Assembly: GCA_944386285.1 (NCBI GenBank)
Contig: CALXAM010000031.1
Location: 1 to 47,032, forward strand
DNA: 47,032 nt
From: an uncultured Clostridia bacterium
Lineage (GTDB): Bacteria > Bacillota > Clostridia > Oscillospirales > Ruminococcaceae
Reading direction: 5' to 3'
Shown: positions 27,150 through 34,665 of the stretch, piece by piece
Numbering within the stretch: position 1 is the stretch's first letter
Layout: each line of letters begins with the position of its first letter
Notes under the pieces: model-generated
Seen by the model: only the letters and a program-made list of their open reading frames with translations
What the model was told of the DNA's origin: nothing
Database searches by the model: none
Made by a program: the position numbers and the translations under genes

Positions 27150-28121
27150 TTAAGAACTAAGTCCGTATTGAAGCCGCATCTTGATTTGGCGAATATCTGT
27201 ACCTGCAAATTTTAAGCAGCGGTAAGAGAGCAGCCGCGACATCATTCGCTGTGAATAGCGTTGTTCAATTTCTTTAAATGAAAGATTGGTGTTGATAATC
27301 ATGGGGTGCATGATATTCTGCCGCAGATTCACAATATTGTAAAATGCCATCGAGTTAAATTGATTTTCAAGCTCGGCGCCCAGATCATCAATGATAACAA
27401 GATCAGCTGCGCGGATTAAGTCCATCGTGTCGATCTTCGCATCTGCTTTTCCATAGTATTCGTTTTGCAGCTTACGGAACAGATCTGGTGCGGAGAGATA
27501 CAGTACAGAATGTCCTTTTTCCATGAGGGCGGATGCAATGGAAAGCGAGAGATGTGTTTTACCAAGTCCAACACCACCCTGCATTAAAATACTGACAGAA
27601 TCCTGAGAGAATTGTGCCGCATATTGCTTGCAGAATGAAAATACACGTTCCATCTGTGCGTGTGCGTCGCCGTTATAATAGGAAAGATCAAACTGCGAAA
27701 AGGATACGGCTGAAATTTGGTTTTGCGCGTTAAATGATTCAATTTCATATTGAATCATCAGCTCTTTTAAGCAGGTGCATTGAATGCCGTCTACATAGCC
27801 AGTATCTCCGCAGCGAGAACAAGTATACCGGGGAAGCAGATAATCTTCCGGATATCCGTTTGTGGTTAAGAGTTGTTTAATCCGCTGTTGTGCAGATAAA
27901 TTTTCCTGCATGAGCCGCTCGATTGCATGTTTGGCGTTTTCTTCTTTTGAAAAAACGGCGCGTGTGATGGAGGTGCAGGTCCGTGTCAGCGCTGAGATGA
28001 GCGTATCGATTTCAGGAATTTTACAAGAAATTTCAAAGCGGCGCTTTTCAGCTTCCGCCTGTGCGGTATCATAGCGTTCTTGTACGGTTTTCATCGCACG
28101 GCGAAACGTTTCTTTGCGCAT
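27150..28121 (-). CDS. dnaI: Primosomal helicase loader (DnaI/DnaC-like AAA+ ATPase)
   Basis: This 323-residue ATPase loads the replicative helicase at origins and restart sites. The N-terminal half has a predicted coiled coil (about 10-85) and a zinc-type cysteine set C101-x2-C104...C115-x-C117. That region is like the helicase-binding domain of Bacillus DnaI. The AAA+ half has Walker A GGVGLGKTH (182-190), Walker B LVIIDDLG (241-248) and the sensor-1 region IINTNLSFKEI. It is encoded 15 bases after the DnaD-domain gene, the usual pairing in Firmicutes. Both are on the minus strand with one promoter upstream of dnaD. Confidence 0.92.
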   Translation of the reverse strand: MRKETFRRAMKTVQERYDTAQAEAEKRRFEISCKIPEIDTLISALTRTCTSITRAVFSKEENAKHAIERLMQENLSAQQRIKQLLTTNGYPEDYLLPRYTCSRCGDTGYVDGIQCTCLKELMIQYEIESFNAQNQISAVSFSQFDLSYYNGDAHAQMERVFSFCKQYAAQFSQDSVSILMQGGVGLGKTHLSLSIASALMEKGHSVLYLSAPDLFRKLQNEYYGKADAKIDTMDLIRAADLVIIDDLGAELENQFNSMAFYNIVNLRQNIMHPMIINTNLSFKEIEQRYSQRMMSRLLSYRCLKFAGTDIRQIKMRLQYGLSS

Positions 28122-28136
28122 ACGATTTTCTCCTTT

Positions 28137-29042
28137 TTATTTGATGTCAGGTGCGTGTTCCCAAAAACGTTCCAGTTCATCGAGGTCATATGTTGGTTTT
28201 TCTGAACTGCTGACTGCTTTTTCACGCTTCTCTTCTTTTACATCTTCTACATGGCGATATCCTTTTTCAAACCATGAGGTCAAAATGGAATTGAGATAAG
28301 GAAATGAGATTTTTCCAATAAATCGGATCATGCGTTCATATGCAAGCGTAATCATTTCTTCGCTGAATTGATATTCGTCAAACCAACGGTGAATGAATTT
28401 CTTTTCACTTTCGGTGAAATTTCTATTTTCGATTCCGGTAATGCGGCGAATAACAGCTTCATTGCTCTTGCTTTGTTTTAAAAAGGTCAGATATTGTTCC
28501 GCCAGATCATGTGTTAAAATTCCGTTATCGGCCCAAGCAGCACATGTTTTTTCAAGATAGCGGGCATTCATTTTTCCGATGGAAACACAGTAGTCTACAG
28601 CCATTAAGACAACGTCTGCGGGCATTTTTAAGTATTCAAGAATTTGAATGACGGTTTTTGATTCTGTACTCGTGACAGGACGACCCAAAAGCCCTTCGAT
28701 ACATTGAAGCAGATACTTGGCTTCCGGTGTGGCACTGAAACTGGGTGCAGGATGTGAAACAGTTTTTTGTGAAAGAACAACAACGTCGCTCTTTTTCGGT
28801 GTTTCCTGTGTCAGCAAAAGTCCGCGGTCAATCCAATAGGAGATTGCTTCTTCAATTTTTTTCTCAGGCGCTGAAAGTAAATGGGAAAGCAGATGAACAC
28901 TGCATTCTTTTTCCGGCTGTTTAAAGATGAGAAGAATCACTTTTAAATAAAGCGGGTCCATATCGCAAAGGGATTCATCTACAATATCGCGTGGAAGCGC
29001 AAAGTGGTTTGCGTACCGTGTAAAATTGATTTGATAGGTCAT
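28137..29042 (-). CDS. DnaD/DnaB-domain replication initiation protein
   Basis: This 301-residue protein starts at ATG 29042, eight bases after GGAGGTGG; an in-frame GTG lies inside that site. The N-terminal part is a winged-helix domain (DMDPLYLKVILLIF...VHLLSHLLSAPEKKIEEAISYWIDRGLL). The C-terminal half contains two DnaD-like helical repeats (about 130-205 and 210-270). The second ends FPYLNSILTSWFEKGYRHVEDV, close to the YxxxI...W motif of DnaD domains. The family remodels origin DNA and recruits the helicase loader, whose gene is next. The tail (WEHAPDIK) is acidic and disordered. Confidence 0.88.
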   Translation of the reverse strand: MTYQINFTRYANHFALPRDIVDESLCDMDPLYLKVILLIFKQPEKECSVHLLSHLLSAPEKKIEEAISYWIDRGLLLTQETPKKSDVVVLSQKTVSHPAPSFSATPEAKYLLQCIEGLLGRPVTSTESKTVIQILEYLKMPADVVLMAVDYCVSIGKMNARYLEKTCAAWADNGILTHDLAEQYLTFLKQSKSNEAVIRRITGIENRNFTESEKKFIHRWFDEYQFSEEMITLAYERMIRFIGKISFPYLNSILTSWFEKGYRHVEDVKEEKREKAVSSSEKPTYDLDELERFWEHAPDIK

Positions 29043-29093
29043 AAAAGCCACCTCCTTATAAGCAGGATTGCCTTGGGAAATTCAGTAGACTTT

Positions 29094-29122
29094 ATTATAA
29101 CACAGTCTGACGATTTTCTCAA
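29094..29122 (-). promoter_or_regulatory. Promoter of dnaD-dnaI
   Basis: On the minus strand TTGAGA (29122-29117), 17 bases, TATAAT (29099-29094), about 50 bases before the DnaD start. Confidence 0.75.
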
Positions 29123-29148
29123 TCATGAAAGTTTTTGCAGGTGATTTC

Positions 29149-29176
29149 TTGACAGGAAATGAAAACAGTGTATACT
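29149..29176 (+). promoter_or_regulatory. Promoter of the marR-glycosyltransferase-plsY unit
   Basis: TTGACA (29149-29154), 16 bases, TATACT (29171-29176). The start site should be near 29183. Confidence 0.75.
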
Positions 29177-29185
29177 GTAATTAAT

Positions 29186-29197
29186 AGTGTTAACAAT
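29186..29197 (+). promoter_or_regulatory. Possible MarR operator
   Basis: The 8-base palindrome TGTTAACA (29188-29195) overlaps the first transcribed bases of the MarR gene. It would suit autorepression, but it is short and could be chance. Confidence 0.35.
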
Positions 29198-29217
29198 CTA
29201 AGGAAAGGAACAAAATC

Positions 29218-29652
29218 ATGAACAGACAGGAAGAAGTACTGTTTTCGATTATGCGAGGTTTTTTTGAAAATCCAAATTTTGAAAATTTGTTTCGTCTGTT
29301 TCAGGGAGAAGATCGTATTTTATATTATTTAAGCACTCAAAATCGTGCGGATATCACACCTTCGGAACTGAGTGAACGTCTTCATATTACACGTGCGCGT
29401 GCGACAGCGGCGGTGCAGGAACTTGAACGCAAACAGTATGTAGCCCGTATTCGTTCGCAGAAAGATAAGCGCCGGATTTATTTGTCGATCACAGAAGACG
29501 GAACGTCGTATATTCGCCATCGTGTGGAGTCGGCGCAGAATCAATCGCGCGAGCTTTTGGCGGCGCTTGGAGAATCAGATGCCGCTGAAATGATTCGCCT
29601 TTTGCTGCGATTGTTTGAGCTTTTTAATAAAAAAACGGCTTCTGCCGTTTGA
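29218..29652 (+). CDS. MarR-family transcriptional regulator
   Basis: This 144-residue dimeric winged-helix protein contains LSERLHITRARATAAVQELERKQYVARIRSQKDKRRIYLSITEDG, which covers the recognition helix and the wing with the DxR motif typical of MarR. The start follows AAGGAAAGG. It is 24 bases ahead of a glycolipid-synthase-like gene and plsY, so a role in controlling membrane lipid synthesis is likely, perhaps like FabT or FapR by analogy of function. That is inference; the ligand is unknown. Confidence 0.88.
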   Translation: MNRQEEVLFSIMRGFFENPNFENLFRLFQGEDRILYYLSTQNRADITPSELSERLHITRARATAAVQELERKQYVARIRSQKDKRRIYLSITEDGTSYIRHRVESAQNQSRELLAALGESDAAEMIRLLLRLFELFNKKTASAV

Positions 29653-29676
29653 TAATAGATTGTGAGGGAGAATCGT

Positions 29677-30789
29677 ATGAAAGTTCTTATTTTATCCTGC
29701 AATACAGGACAGGGACATAATACGGCTGGAAATGCGATGAGAGAGTTTCTTGAAGATCAGGGGATTGCTTGTGAGATGAAAGATGCACTGTCTTTTGCAA
29801 GTGAGCAAGTCTCGCGTGTGGTTTCGAATTCTTATATTAACATTGCAACAAAAGCACCGCGCTTTTTTCAGTTTCTTTATTGGGCAGGAAGCGGAATCAG
29901 TTCAAGTAAAGTGAAATCAGTTGTGTATCTGGCAAATAAACAATACGCTGCATCGCTCGGCGCGTATATCAATGAAAATGGATTTGATGTTGTTTTGCTG
30001 CCGCATTTGTTCCCCGCAGAAGCAATCACTTCGTTGCGGCGCAAGCATGCAATTCATGCGCGCTGCTATGGGATTGCGACCGATTATACCTGCTCACCGT
30101 TTTGGGAAGAAACGGAGCTTGACGGCTACTTTATTCCGCATCAGGATTTAAAAGAAGAATTTGTGGGACGGGGGATTCCTGAGGAAAAACTGATTGTTAC
30201 AGGGATTCCGGTGTCCAAACGATTCACAAGAGTAGTGGATCGGGAAATGCTTCGTGAGAAATTTTCTGTTCCGAAAAATGGGAAGATGCTCGTGGTGATG
30301 AGCGGCAGTATGGGATTTGGTGCTGTCGAAGCGCTTGCACAGCAGCTTTGTGATCAGACAACGCCGTTTGACCGTATTGTTGTAATGGGCGGCACAAATG
30401 AATCGCTGAAAGCATCATTGCGTAAAACATTTGCACAAGAATCACGTGTAAAGATTCTTGACTTTACACGTGGGGTGGACGAATATATGGCTGCATGTGA
30501 TGTACTATTTACAAAACCAGGAGGACTTACCAGTACAGAAGCGGCAGCACGGCAGGTGCCGCTTGTGCATACCGCACAGATTCCTGGGTGTGAAACGATC
30601 AATGCAGCCTTTTTTAAAGCGCATGGCCTTTCATTGTGCGCAGCAAATGAAAAGGAAGCAGCATCGTGTGGTGCATTGTTATGCAGTCAGAAAAAGATGC
30701 AAGAGGAGATGAAGCAAGCGCAGCGTCAAACGATTCATGGAGATGCAGCTGCGCGTATTTTTGCTCATTTGCGTAATGAAATGAGGTGA
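29677..30789 (+). CDS. MGDG synthase/UgtP-like glycosyltransferase
   Basis: This 370-residue GT28-type glycosyltransferase has the N-terminal motif MKVLILSCNTGQGHNTAG, the glycine-rich acceptor-site loop of monogalactosyldiacylglycerol synthase and UgtP. A C-terminal nucleotide-sugar domain follows (MLVVMSGSMGFGAVEALAQQL; DVLFTKPGGLTSTEAAARQVPLV). The product is expected to be a glycosyl-diacylglycerol at the inner face of the membrane. The start is ATG 29677 after GAGGGAGA. It shares an operon with a MarR regulator and with plsY, overlapping the ribosome-binding region of the latter. Confidence 0.85.
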   Translation: MKVLILSCNTGQGHNTAGNAMREFLEDQGIACEMKDALSFASEQVSRVVSNSYINIATKAPRFFQFLYWAGSGISSSKVKSVVYLANKQYAASLGAYINENGFDVVLLPHLFPAEAITSLRRKHAIHARCYGIATDYTCSPFWEETELDGYFIPHQDLKEEFVGRGIPEEKLIVTGIPVSKRFTRVVDREMLREKFSVPKNGKMLVVMSGSMGFGAVEALAQQLCDQTTPFDRIVVMGGTNESLKASLRKTFAQESRVKILDFTRGVDEYMAACDVLFTKPGGLTSTEAAARQVPLVHTAQIPGCETINAAFFKAHGLSLCAANEKEAASCGALLCSQKKMQEEMKQAQRQTIHGDAAARIFAHLRNEMR

Positions 30790-30794
30790 TAATT

Positions 30795-31418
30795 ATGGGA
30801 TTGCGGCTATTGTTGATTGTATTTGGATTCTTTTCAGGAAGCGTCATGTATGGAAAGCTTTTGCCAAAGTGGCTCAAAGGAATTGATGTGACAGCGATTA
30901 GTCAGGATAAAAATCCGGGAACAGCAAATGCAATGCAATATGCAGGTGTCCCAGTTGGCGTCTTGTGCTTGCTGTGTGATTTGGCAAAAGGTACACTTCC
31001 GGTCATGTTATTCTGTGCACTGTTTGGATTAGAACCAACGTTTTGGCTTAGCTTTGCAGTTGCTGCTCCTGTTTTGGGTCATACCTGTTCCCCATGGGGC
31101 GGTGGAAAAGGAATTGCCGTATCGTTCGGCGTTATGCTGGGATTGCTTCCAGGTTCCATGGGTCTGTTGTTTTTGATTGGCAGTTATCTGCTTTTTTCGA
31201 TTATCATCCGAATTAAGCCGCATGGCATTCGTTCTATTGTATCATTTGCCGTCTTTTTTGTTGCAATGTTGATTTGGGAACGTCATACATTCTTGGTTTA
31301 TGGTGCATTGTTAATGTGTGCAGCAGTGATTATTCGTCATCTTCCATCGGCGCGGCGTGAATATGAAGCGCGTCATCCGGCGATTTCTTCTACAGAAGAT
31401 CCGTTGGCTCATACATAA
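30795..31418 (+). CDS. plsY: Glycerol-3-phosphate acyltransferase PlsY-like
   Basis: This 207-residue multi-spanning membrane protein belongs to the acyl-phosphate:glycerol-3-phosphate acyltransferase family, which makes lysophosphatidate. Of the three cytosolic motifs, motif 1 reads DKNPGTANAMQYAG (canonical SGNxGATNxxR), motif 2 LLCDLAKGTLPV and motif 3 GHTCSPWGGGKGIAVSFG. Motif 1 is altered: Asp-Lys replaces Ser-Gly, and no Arg follows. This may be a diverged paralogue rather than the housekeeping copy. Five to six hydrophobic helices are visible. The start follows GAGGTGAT. Confidence 0.85.
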   Translation: MGLRLLLIVFGFFSGSVMYGKLLPKWLKGIDVTAISQDKNPGTANAMQYAGVPVGVLCLLCDLAKGTLPVMLFCALFGLEPTFWLSFAVAAPVLGHTCSPWGGGKGIAVSFGVMLGLLPGSMGLLFLIGSYLLFSIIIRIKPHGIRSIVSFAVFFVAMLIWERHTFLVYGALLMCAAVIIRHLPSARREYEARHPAISSTEDPLAHT

Positions 31419-31431
31419 AATGGAATTTTGT

Positions 31432-31461
31432 GAATAAAAATACTTGCCTATGTCCATACTC
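31432..31461 (+). promoter_or_regulatory. Possible sigma-F/sigma-G promoter of sigG
   Basis: GAATA (31432-31436), 18 bases, CATACTC (31455-31461) matches six of seven bases of the forespore -10 CATNNTA. It is placed correctly for sigG, which is usually read by forespore sigma factors. It is a weak motif in AT-rich DNA. Confidence 0.4.
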
Positions 31462-31486
31462 TCCGCAAGAGAATGAAAGGCGGAGA
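31460..31486 (+). promoter_or_regulatory. Hairpin masking the sigG ribosome-binding site
   Basis: TCTCCGC (31460-31466) can pair with GCGGAGA (31480-31486), burying the GGCGGAG site just before the GTG start at 31491. It would dampen translation of any transcript that starts upstream of 31460. Confidence 0.5.
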
Positions 31487-31490
31487 TGTT

Positions 31491-32261
31491 GTGGCTTACG
31501 GAAAAGTAGAAATTTGCGGAATCAATACTGCAAAGCTTACGACGCTAAAGGAAAGCGAAAAAATGGCGCTTTTAAAACAGATGAAAGCAGGTGACGCACA
31601 CGCAAGAGAAAAACTGATCTGTGGGAATCTGCGGCTTGTTTTGAGTGTGATTCAGCGATTTGCAAACCGTGGGGAAAATCCGGATGATCTGTTTCAAATC
31701 GGATGTATTGGTTTGATGAAAGCGATCGATCATTTTGATATGTCACAGGATGTACGCTTTTCAACGTATGCGGTACCGATGATCCAAGGAGAAATCCGGC
31801 GCCATTTGCGGGATTCGAATACGCTTCGCGTTAGCCGGTCGCTAAAGGATATTGCCTATCGTGCAATGCAGGTAAAAGAGCAGCTAACGGCTAAACACAA
31901 TGCAGAACCTACGATTGATCAGATTGCAAAACAGCTCGAAATGCCAAAAGAACGTGTTGTGCTGGCGCTTGAAGCGATTGTTGAGCCGGTGTCGCTGTAT
32001 GAGCCAGTGTATTCCGATGGCGGTGACACGATTTATGTCATGGATCAGGTCGGCGACCAGACGTGTGAGGAAAGCTGGCTTTCAGAGATTATGATGAAAG
32101 AAGCAATGCAGCAGTTGAGTGAACGGGAAAAAACGATTATCAATCTTCGCTTTTTTAACGGACAGACACAAATGGAAGTTGCAAGTGAAATCGGAATCAG
32201 TCAGGCGCAGGTTTCAAGACTGGAAAAAGGCGCCTTAAAGAAAATTAAAAAAGTCCTTTAA
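31491..32261 (+). CDS. sigG: RNA polymerase sigma-G factor (sporulation)
   Basis: This 256-residue sigma-70 family factor begins VAYGKVEICGINTAKLTTLKESEK, the N-terminal anti-sigma-contact segment characteristic of sigma-G. Region 2 is NLRLVLSVIQRFANRGENPDDLFQIGCIGLMKAIDHFD, and FSTYAVPMIQGEIRRHLRD is the -10 recognition part. Region 4 ends in a helix-turn-helix (TQMEVASEIGISQAQVSRLE). The GTG at 31491 is favoured by the GGCGGAG site and by the length of sigma-G elsewhere; ATG 31473 has no site. It drives late forespore genes, showing that this organism can sporulate. It stands alone, without spoIIGA-sigE, which is its usual neighbour. Confidence 0.93.
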   Translation: MAYGKVEICGINTAKLTTLKESEKMALLKQMKAGDAHAREKLICGNLRLVLSVIQRFANRGENPDDLFQIGCIGLMKAIDHFDMSQDVRFSTYAVPMIQGEIRRHLRDSNTLRVSRSLKDIAYRAMQVKEQLTAKHNAEPTIDQIAKQLEMPKERVVLALEAIVEPVSLYEPVYSDGGDTIYVMDQVGDQTCEESWLSEIMMKEAMQQLSEREKTIINLRFFNGQTQMEVASEIGISQAQVSRLEKGALKKIKKVL

Positions 32262-32318
32262 AATGGTTTTTATTGGTGAGAAAGGTTCCACTTTTTTGCA
32301 TCTCATAGATATGATTTG

Positions 32319-32327
32319 TGGTATAAT
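32319..32327 (+). promoter_or_regulatory. Extended -10 promoter of the sirtuin gene
   Basis: TG-G-TATAAT (32319-32327) is an extended -10 without a matching -35. It starts a leader of about 120 bases that includes a TGCCC/GGGCA hairpin near 32376-32390. Confidence 0.6.
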
Positions 32328-32456
32328 AATTGCAAAGCAGTTATTATACGCAGATTTTCATTGCTGTTTTTCTTTGCCCTTTATGGGCAGCCGAAAAACA
32401 TGGCAAATACCACTCCGGTTTTGCTGTCATGGTAGAATAAAAATGAGGTGAGGAAA

Positions 32457-33242
32457 ATGGATGACAACAAAATAAAAAACTTTGCCGAACTGATACGTTC
32501 GAGTAATCGCATTGTGTTTTTCGGCGGAGCCGGCGTATCGACAGAAAGCGGGATGAAAGACTATCGAAGTGAGGACGGCTTATACAACACTGTAACCAAG
32601 TATCAAGTACCGCCTGAAACCATATTGAGCCACAGCTTTTTTGAACGTCATCCCGATGTGTTTTATGATTTTTATTATAATTATTTTCTGAACACCACGG
32701 CAGCACCGAATCGTACACACTATGCGCTGACAGCGCTCGAGAAAGCGGGAAAACTGAAAGCCATTATTACACAGAATATAGACGGGCTGCATCAAAAAGC
32801 GGGAAGTCAGCATGTCATTGAACTGCACGGGACCGTGTTAAAGCATTATTGCACTGCTTGTAAGACCATTATGCCGAATGAACAGGTGAAAGCGCTTGCC
32901 GGAGGGATTCCTTTCTGTGAGAAATGTCATCACATTGTCAGACCTGATGTCGTTTTATATGAGGAATCGTTAAACCCGTCAACCGTTGAAGCGGCTGTGG
33001 ATGCCATTTCTTCTGCAGACTTGCTTATTATCGGAGGAACATCGCTGGCAGTTTATCCTGCTGCGAATTTTATTCTGTATTTTAAAGGGAAGCATATTGT
33101 TCTTATTAACCGTGACGCCACGCAATACGACGACAGAGCGTCCGTTGTGTTCAGAGAAAGCATCGGTCAGGTTTTTGAGGATACAATGCATGTGTTAGGT
33201 CTGCCGTTTGAAAACGTAAACAATAAAAAAGGGAGAGCCTGA
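32457..33242 (+). CDS. NAD-dependent protein deacylase (sirtuin)
   Basis: This 261-residue Sir2-family enzyme removes acyl groups from lysines, consuming NAD. The NAD-binding motif FFGGAGVSTESGMKDYR is at 21-37, with TQNIDGLHQKAG at 105-116. The catalytic His124 is in IELHG. Zinc cysteines are C132-x2-C135 and C154-x2-C157. IIGGTSLAVYPAA completes the Rossmann part. The start is the ATG after GAGGTGAGG; an in-frame GTG lies within that site. It stands alone with an unexplained structured leader, between sigG and an acetyltransferase. Confidence 0.95.
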   Translation: MDDNKIKNFAELIRSSNRIVFFGGAGVSTESGMKDYRSEDGLYNTVTKYQVPPETILSHSFFERHPDVFYDFYYNYFLNTTAAPNRTHYALTALEKAGKLKAIITQNIDGLHQKAGSQHVIELHGTVLKHYCTACKTIMPNEQVKALAGGIPFCEKCHHIVRPDVVLYEESLNPSTVEAAVDAISSADLLIIGGTSLAVYPAANFILYFKGKHIVLINRDATQYDDRASVVFRESIGQVFEDTMHVLGLPFENVNNKKGRA

Positions 33243-33274
33243 TAAAACGGTTAGTTAGATTTTGGGGTGACATC

Positions 33275-33736
33275 ATGAATTATCAAATCATTCGATTAAC
33301 AGATCGACCCATATTAAAAGAAAAAGCGGCACAATGGTTTCATGAAAAATGGGGAGTTCCTTTGCATGCTTATTTAGAAAGTATGGAAGATTGTCTTTCA
33401 AGCAATACGGCTGTTCCGCAGTGGTATATGGCGATGGATGGAGATCGGATCATTGCCGGCATGGGAGTGATTGAAAATGATTTTCATGATCGAAAGGACT
33501 TAACGCCTAATGTTTGCGCTGTTTACACAGAAGAAGACTGCCGTGGATGTGGAGTGGCAGGTGCATTGCTGCATTATGTGTGTGAAGATATGAAAAAGTG
33601 CGGAATCAACACGCTTTATCTTGTAACAGATCATACCTCGTTTTATGAACGATACGGTTGGAAATTTCTTTGTATGGTGCAGGGAAATGATGAACCTGAT
33701 ATGACACGAATGTACATTCACGAAGCGGAAGCTTGA
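33275..33736 (+). CDS. GNAT-family N-acetyltransferase
   Basis: This 153-residue protein contains motif A of the GNAT fold: NVCAVYTEEDCRGCGVAGALLHYVCEDMKKCG, where RGCGVAG binds the acetyl-CoA pyrophosphate. The C-terminal strand LYLVTDHTSFYERYGWKFL is the common 'FYERxGW' acceptor-domain closure. The substrate is unknown. The start follows a TTTTGGGGTG site, and a bidirectional terminator lies about 145 bases downstream. Its position next to a deacylase gene is suggestive but not evidence of opposing roles. Confidence 0.88.
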   Translation: MNYQIIRLTDRPILKEKAAQWFHEKWGVPLHAYLESMEDCLSSNTAVPQWYMAMDGDRIIAGMGVIENDFHDRKDLTPNVCAVYTEEDCRGCGVAGALLHYVCEDMKKCGINTLYLVTDHTSFYERYGWKFLCMVQGNDEPDMTRMYIHEAEA

Positions 33737-33880
33737 TCAGAGAGACAGCAGAAATGGAAGAAAATAATTGGTTGTGATCTCAATGATGACATGGCTTTCC
33801 GTTTTGAGTTGTTTGATGAGGATCATTGGTGCTATGCGTCGGACAAAACGTTTAAAGCCACAAAATTTTTAATGAAATCA

Positions 33881-33912
33881 TTGGGGCATCATCCACAAGG
33901 ATGATGCCCCAA
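33881..33912 (+). terminator. Bidirectional terminator between the GNAT and YcxB-like genes
   Basis: A 14-bp perfect stem (33881-33894 with 33899-33912) has an ACAA loop. It lies between convergent genes; the plus-strand T tract (CTGTTTTT) is a few bases off. Confidence 0.8.
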
Positions 33913-33950
33913 AACTGTTTTTCAGTATTATAGTTTTCATTTTCTGCGTT

Positions 33951-34478
33951 TTATTTGCCTTTTGGTATGTTAAAGACAGCTTGCGGAGCCTTTTGTTTTA
34001 AAAAGGAAAGAAATTCACGCGGATCACCGACACTAAAATCTTGTTTATCGATCAGCAGCACGAGCTGTTGTGACAGTCTGAGCAGATACAGGTGATCTGT
34101 TTGCGTCACTTTTTGGATTTGATGATAGTCAATATGTGTTTGTCCGCCTGTTTGCAGATTATACCCAATGATTTGTGCTTGGGAAAAAACAGTTTCGGTT
34201 TCTACGGGCACATGATAGAGTGTAAGATATCTCTTGTAGGTTTTGTTTGCGTTTAAATGCGGAACGTATAAGCAAAAAATGAAAAAACCGATTGCCAAAA
34301 GAAGTAAAATAATGGCATATCCATAGCTTTCAAACACAAAACAGAAAAAGGCTACAATAAGGCAATAAAGCAGAACAACAGCACACAAAGCGATACGGAG
34401 CGCTTTTCTCGAAGCTTTGGTCAATTCTAAAAGAATTTCTTTCGAATAGCAGCAGTGGTTTTTAAAAATGGGCTCCAT
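33951..34478 (-). CDS. YcxB-like membrane protein
   Basis: This 175-residue protein has two adjacent transmembrane helices (about 27-50 and 53-75). They are followed by a soluble domain that looks like the YcxB/PH-like fold: VFSQAQIIGYNLQTGGQTHIDYHQIQKVTQTDHLYLLRLSQQLVLLIDKQDF. The 'Y..I.KV....YLLL.....LI.K..F' pattern is the hallmark of YcxB-like family proteins. Function is unknown. It is a single gene on the minus strand between two terminators. Confidence 0.72.
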   Translation of the reverse strand: MEPIFKNHCCYSKEILLELTKASRKALRIALCAVVLLYCLIVAFFCFVFESYGYAIILLLLAIGFFIFCLYVPHLNANKTYKRYLTLYHVPVETETVFSQAQIIGYNLQTGGQTHIDYHQIQKVTQTDHLYLLRLSQQLVLLIDKQDFSVGDPREFLSFLKQKAPQAVFNIPKGK

Positions 34479-34608
34479 GAACGATTTCCCCTATCGTTTT
34501 TCTTTTAGTATACCAAAAAGAATGGAAAAAAGGATGAACCAATCATGAAAGAAACGGATATCATTTTTGATAAAGAAATGTATGCTTTGGGCATATTAAA
34601 GCGAGAAA

Positions 34609-34650
34609 AAACGATTCCTCATCGCAGGAAACTGTGATGAGGAATCGTTT
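34609..34650 (-). terminator. Terminator of the GH18-SH3b gene
   Basis: AAACGATTCCTCATC pairs with GATGAGGAATCGTTT across a 12-base loop. The A run on its left gives a U tract on the minus strand, 16 bases after the stop codon. Confidence 0.88.
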
Positions 34651-34665
34651 AGCAGAGAAATCATA

